A DNA stretch of 64,000 nt from Curvibacter lanceolatus ATCC 14669 (GTDB lineage Bacteria; Pseudomonadota; Gammaproteobacteria; Burkholderiales; Burkholderiaceae_C): contig NZ_KB906261.1 in NCBI RefSeq assembly GCF_000381265.1, positions 62,001 through 126,000 on the forward strand, read 5' to 3'. Shown here one piece after another: positions 62,592 to 64,000 of this stretch. The translations under genes and the position numbers were made by a program. The notes beneath the pieces were generated by a model. The model saw only the letters and a program-made list of their open reading frames with translations, was not told the origin of the DNA and ran no database searches. The first letter of the stretch is position 1. Each line of letters begins with the position of its first letter.

Positions 62592-62857
62592 CCGAACAGG
62601 CCGTCACCGCCCAGGCCATTGCCGACACCTTGCGTGTGGCCTTGCAGACCCACACCCTCGAAGTACTGGATGAAAGCGCAGCCCATGCCGGCCATGCGGG
62701 CGCCAACGGCAGCGGCTCCGGCACCCATTTCAGGGTGCGCATCGGCTCGCCTTTGTTTACGGGCCGTTCACGCGTGGCCCAGCACAGGCTTGTGTATGAT
62801 TCGCTGCGAGTTTTCATGGACCAGGGCCTGCATGCTCTGGCCATCGAAGTGCTTTAA
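62588..62857 (+). CDS. BolA-family protein
   Basis: 89 residues. The BolA fold is visible: IADTLRVALQTHTLEVLDES, then HFRVRIGSPLFTGRSRVAQHRLVYDSL. A short Gly/Ala-rich insert (HAGANGSGSG) lengthens the loop before the conserved His. Such proteins pair with monothiol glutaredoxins in Fe-S and redox control. It starts within the yciB stop. Confidence 0.92.
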   Translation: MTEQAVTAQAIADTLRVALQTHTLEVLDESAAHAGHAGANGSGSGTHFRVRIGSPLFTGRSRVAQHRLVYDSLRVFMDQGLHALAIEVL

Positions 62858-62944
62858 ACGCCTTATTTGCTTTAACGCCCACCAGGCTTGTCTATCCATC
62901 AGGCCCCAAGGCCCCAACATCTCCGGATTTTCTGAGGAACAAGG

Positions 62945-63730
62945 ATGAAGAAACTGTCTCTGGGCAGCATTGCTGCTGCTGCCATTGCCGTCACGCTGGC
63001 CCTACCGGTCTCGGCACAAAACATTGCCATCGTGAATGGCAAGGCAGTGCCCAAGGCCCGCGCTGAAGCCCTGGCCCAGCAAGTGGCCCGCTCCGGCCGC
63101 CCGGTCACCCCTGAACTGGAAGGCCAGATCAAGGACGAAGTGATTGCCCGCGAAATCTTCATGCAGGAAGCCCAGAAGCTGGGGCTGGACGCCACCGAAG
63201 ACTTCAAGACCCAACTCGAGCTGGCCCGCCAGACCATCCTGATCCGCGAACTGTTCGCAGACTTCCAGAAGAAGAACCCCGTCACCGACGAGGAAATCAA
63301 GGCGGAATACGACAAGTTCGCCGCGGCCAACGGTGGCAAGGAATACAAGGCCCGCCACATCCTGGTCGAGAAGGAAAGCGAAGCCAAGGACATCATCGCC
63401 CGCCTGAAGAAGGGTGCCAAGTTCGAAGACATCGCCAAGAAGCAATCCAAGGACCCGGGTTCGGGCGCCAAGGGTGGCGACCTCGACTGGGCCAACCCCG
63501 GCAGCTACGTGAAGGAATTCACCGAAGCCCTGGTCAAGCTCAACAAGGGCCAGACCACCGACACCCCGGTGCAAAGCCAGTTCGGCTGGCACGTGATCCG
63601 CCTGGACGACGTGCGCCAGGCTCAACTGCCCAAGCTGGACGAAGTCAAGCCGCAGATCGCCCAGCAACTGCAGCAGCAACGCCTGGCCAAGTTCCAGGAA
63701 GACCTGCGCGCCAAGGCCAAGGTCGAGTAA
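62945..63730 (+). CDS. Periplasmic parvulin-type peptidyl-prolyl isomerase
   Basis: 261 residues. A signal peptide (MKKLSLGSIAAAAIAVTLALPVSAQ, quoted in part: AAAIAVTLALPVSAQ) is followed by a SurA-like helical N-domain (VNDEIIAREIF-type segment DEVIAREIFMQEAQKLG) and one parvulin domain (ARHILVEKESEAKDIIARLK, SKDPGSGAKGGDLDWANPG, FGWHVIRLDDVR). It assists folding of exported proteins. It follows bolA after 87 bases and ends in a strong terminator. Confidence 0.94.
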   Translation: MKKLSLGSIAAAAIAVTLALPVSAQNIAIVNGKAVPKARAEALAQQVARSGRPVTPELEGQIKDEVIAREIFMQEAQKLGLDATEDFKTQLELARQTILIRELFADFQKKNPVTDEEIKAEYDKFAAANGGKEYKARHILVEKESEAKDIIARLKKGAKFEDIAKKQSKDPGSGAKGGDLDWANPGSYVKEFTEALVKLNKGQTTDTPVQSQFGWHVIRLDDVRQAQLPKLDEVKPQIAQQLQQQRLAKFQEDLRAKAKVE

Positions 63731-63749
63731 GACCCCGGTCGCCCTCCCC

Positions 63750-63775
63750 AAAAAAGCGGCTCAGGCCGCTTTTTT
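63750..63775. terminator. Bidirectional intrinsic terminator
   Basis: AAAAAAGCGGC, loop TCAG and GCCGCTTTTTT form a perfect 11-bp stem whose A/T tracts serve both strands. It closes the isomerase transcript and the convergent membrane-protein gene. Confidence 0.92.
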
Positions 63776-63795
63776 GTTGCCCGTTCGTGCCTTGA

Positions 63796-64000
63796 TCACT
63801 GGCCAAAGGCCCAGCGCCAGGCCATCAGCGCGCCCAGCAGCACGGGCTGGTGCAGCATGTACCAACTCAGGCTGATGCGGCCCAAGGGGGCCAGCCGACG
63901 CCCCCACAGCGGCAGGGGCCGGGTCAGCCAGGCAGGTTGCACCCGCATCAGCCATTGGCCGGCCGCCAGGCCCCACCACATCACGCCCAGCCAGGGCAGC
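63796..64000 (-). CDS. DUF1624/heparan-alpha-glucosaminide acetyltransferase-like membrane protein (partial)
   Basis: The last 67 codons are visible; the gene enters from the right edge. PWLGVMWWGLAAGQ and LAPLGRISLSWYMLHQPVLLGALMAW are characteristic of the C-terminal helices of the DUF1624 and YeiB-like acyltransferase membrane families. The protein would transfer an acyl group across the inner membrane. The exact family is uncertain from this fragment. The stop lies 21 bases from the shared terminator. Confidence 0.72.
   Translation of the reverse strand, partial: LPWLGVMWWGLAAGQWLMRVQPAWLTRPLPLWGRRLAPLGRISLSWYMLHQPVLLGALMAWRWAFGQ

Noticed and set aside
1-64000. Search for tRNA, rRNA, prophage, integrase, IS elements and toxin-antitoxin pairs
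   Set aside because: No such genes or typical end sequences were seen; only the Rpn locus has a possible toxin-antitoxin character.

Overview
The window is high-GC chromosomal DNA of a betaproteobacterium, most likely Burkholderiales near Comamonadaceae or Sphaerotilaceae. This is inferred from GC-rich codon use and gene orders: mltG-tmk-holB-pilZ, a single-chain purL, a fused FadM/GNAT protein, an MHS transporter, and a liv-fadD-crp block beside beta-oxidation genes. I see no rRNA, tRNA, IS element, prophage or CRISPR array. Genes are dense; the only real gap is 15.2-16.4 kb.

Layout. 0-4 kb: a dipeptide-type ABC transporter (solute-binding protein and cut-off permease), divergent from a MocR regulator. 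4-8.3 kb: purL with a strong terminator. 8.4-12.4 kb: two convergent chemoreceptors, one double-Cache with a CheR/CheB-type tail and one Aer-type PAS receptor. 12.6-15.2 kb: Nu-class GST, MazG-like pyrophosphohydrolase, MHS transporter. 15.2-16.4 kb: gene-poor DNA with palindromes and a G-quadruplex motif. 16.4-18.9 kb: a membrane PAS-GGDEF-EAL protein. 18.9-25.7 kb: a leftward run mltG-tmk-holB-pilZ-tatD-ankyrin-dinG, mostly joined by 4-base ATGA overlaps. 25.7-40.5 kb: housekeeping and accessory genes (ygfZ, thioesterase/acetyltransferase fusion, esterase, Fe-ADH, Rpn nuclease with a tetrapeptide-repeat tail, patatin, HDOD, tex, Kef-type antiporter, MenA-like prenyltransferase, AGCS symporter).

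40.5-59.1 kb: one long leftward block for acyl-CoA metabolism and uptake: two SDRs, a GST with a C-terminal extension, an MDR reductase, a PaaI thioesterase, acyl-CoA dehydrogenase, thiolase, an M20 peptidase, FadB, a complete LivFGMHK-type ABC transporter and an acyl-CoA ligase. A Crp/Fnr-family regulator diverges from it, with a perfect TTGAC-N4-GTCAA palindrome between. I infer uptake of an acid that is CoA-activated and beta-oxidised. Notable are an intrinsic terminator plus a 52-bp palindrome between the binding-protein and permease genes, an Arg in place of the Walker A Lys of LivF, and a repeated AGGG-N5-CCCT element upstream of both fadB and livK.

60.1-64 kb: selO-msrB-yciB-bolA joined by ATGA overlaps, a periplasmic parvulin isomerase, a terminator, and the end of a DUF1624-like membrane protein.
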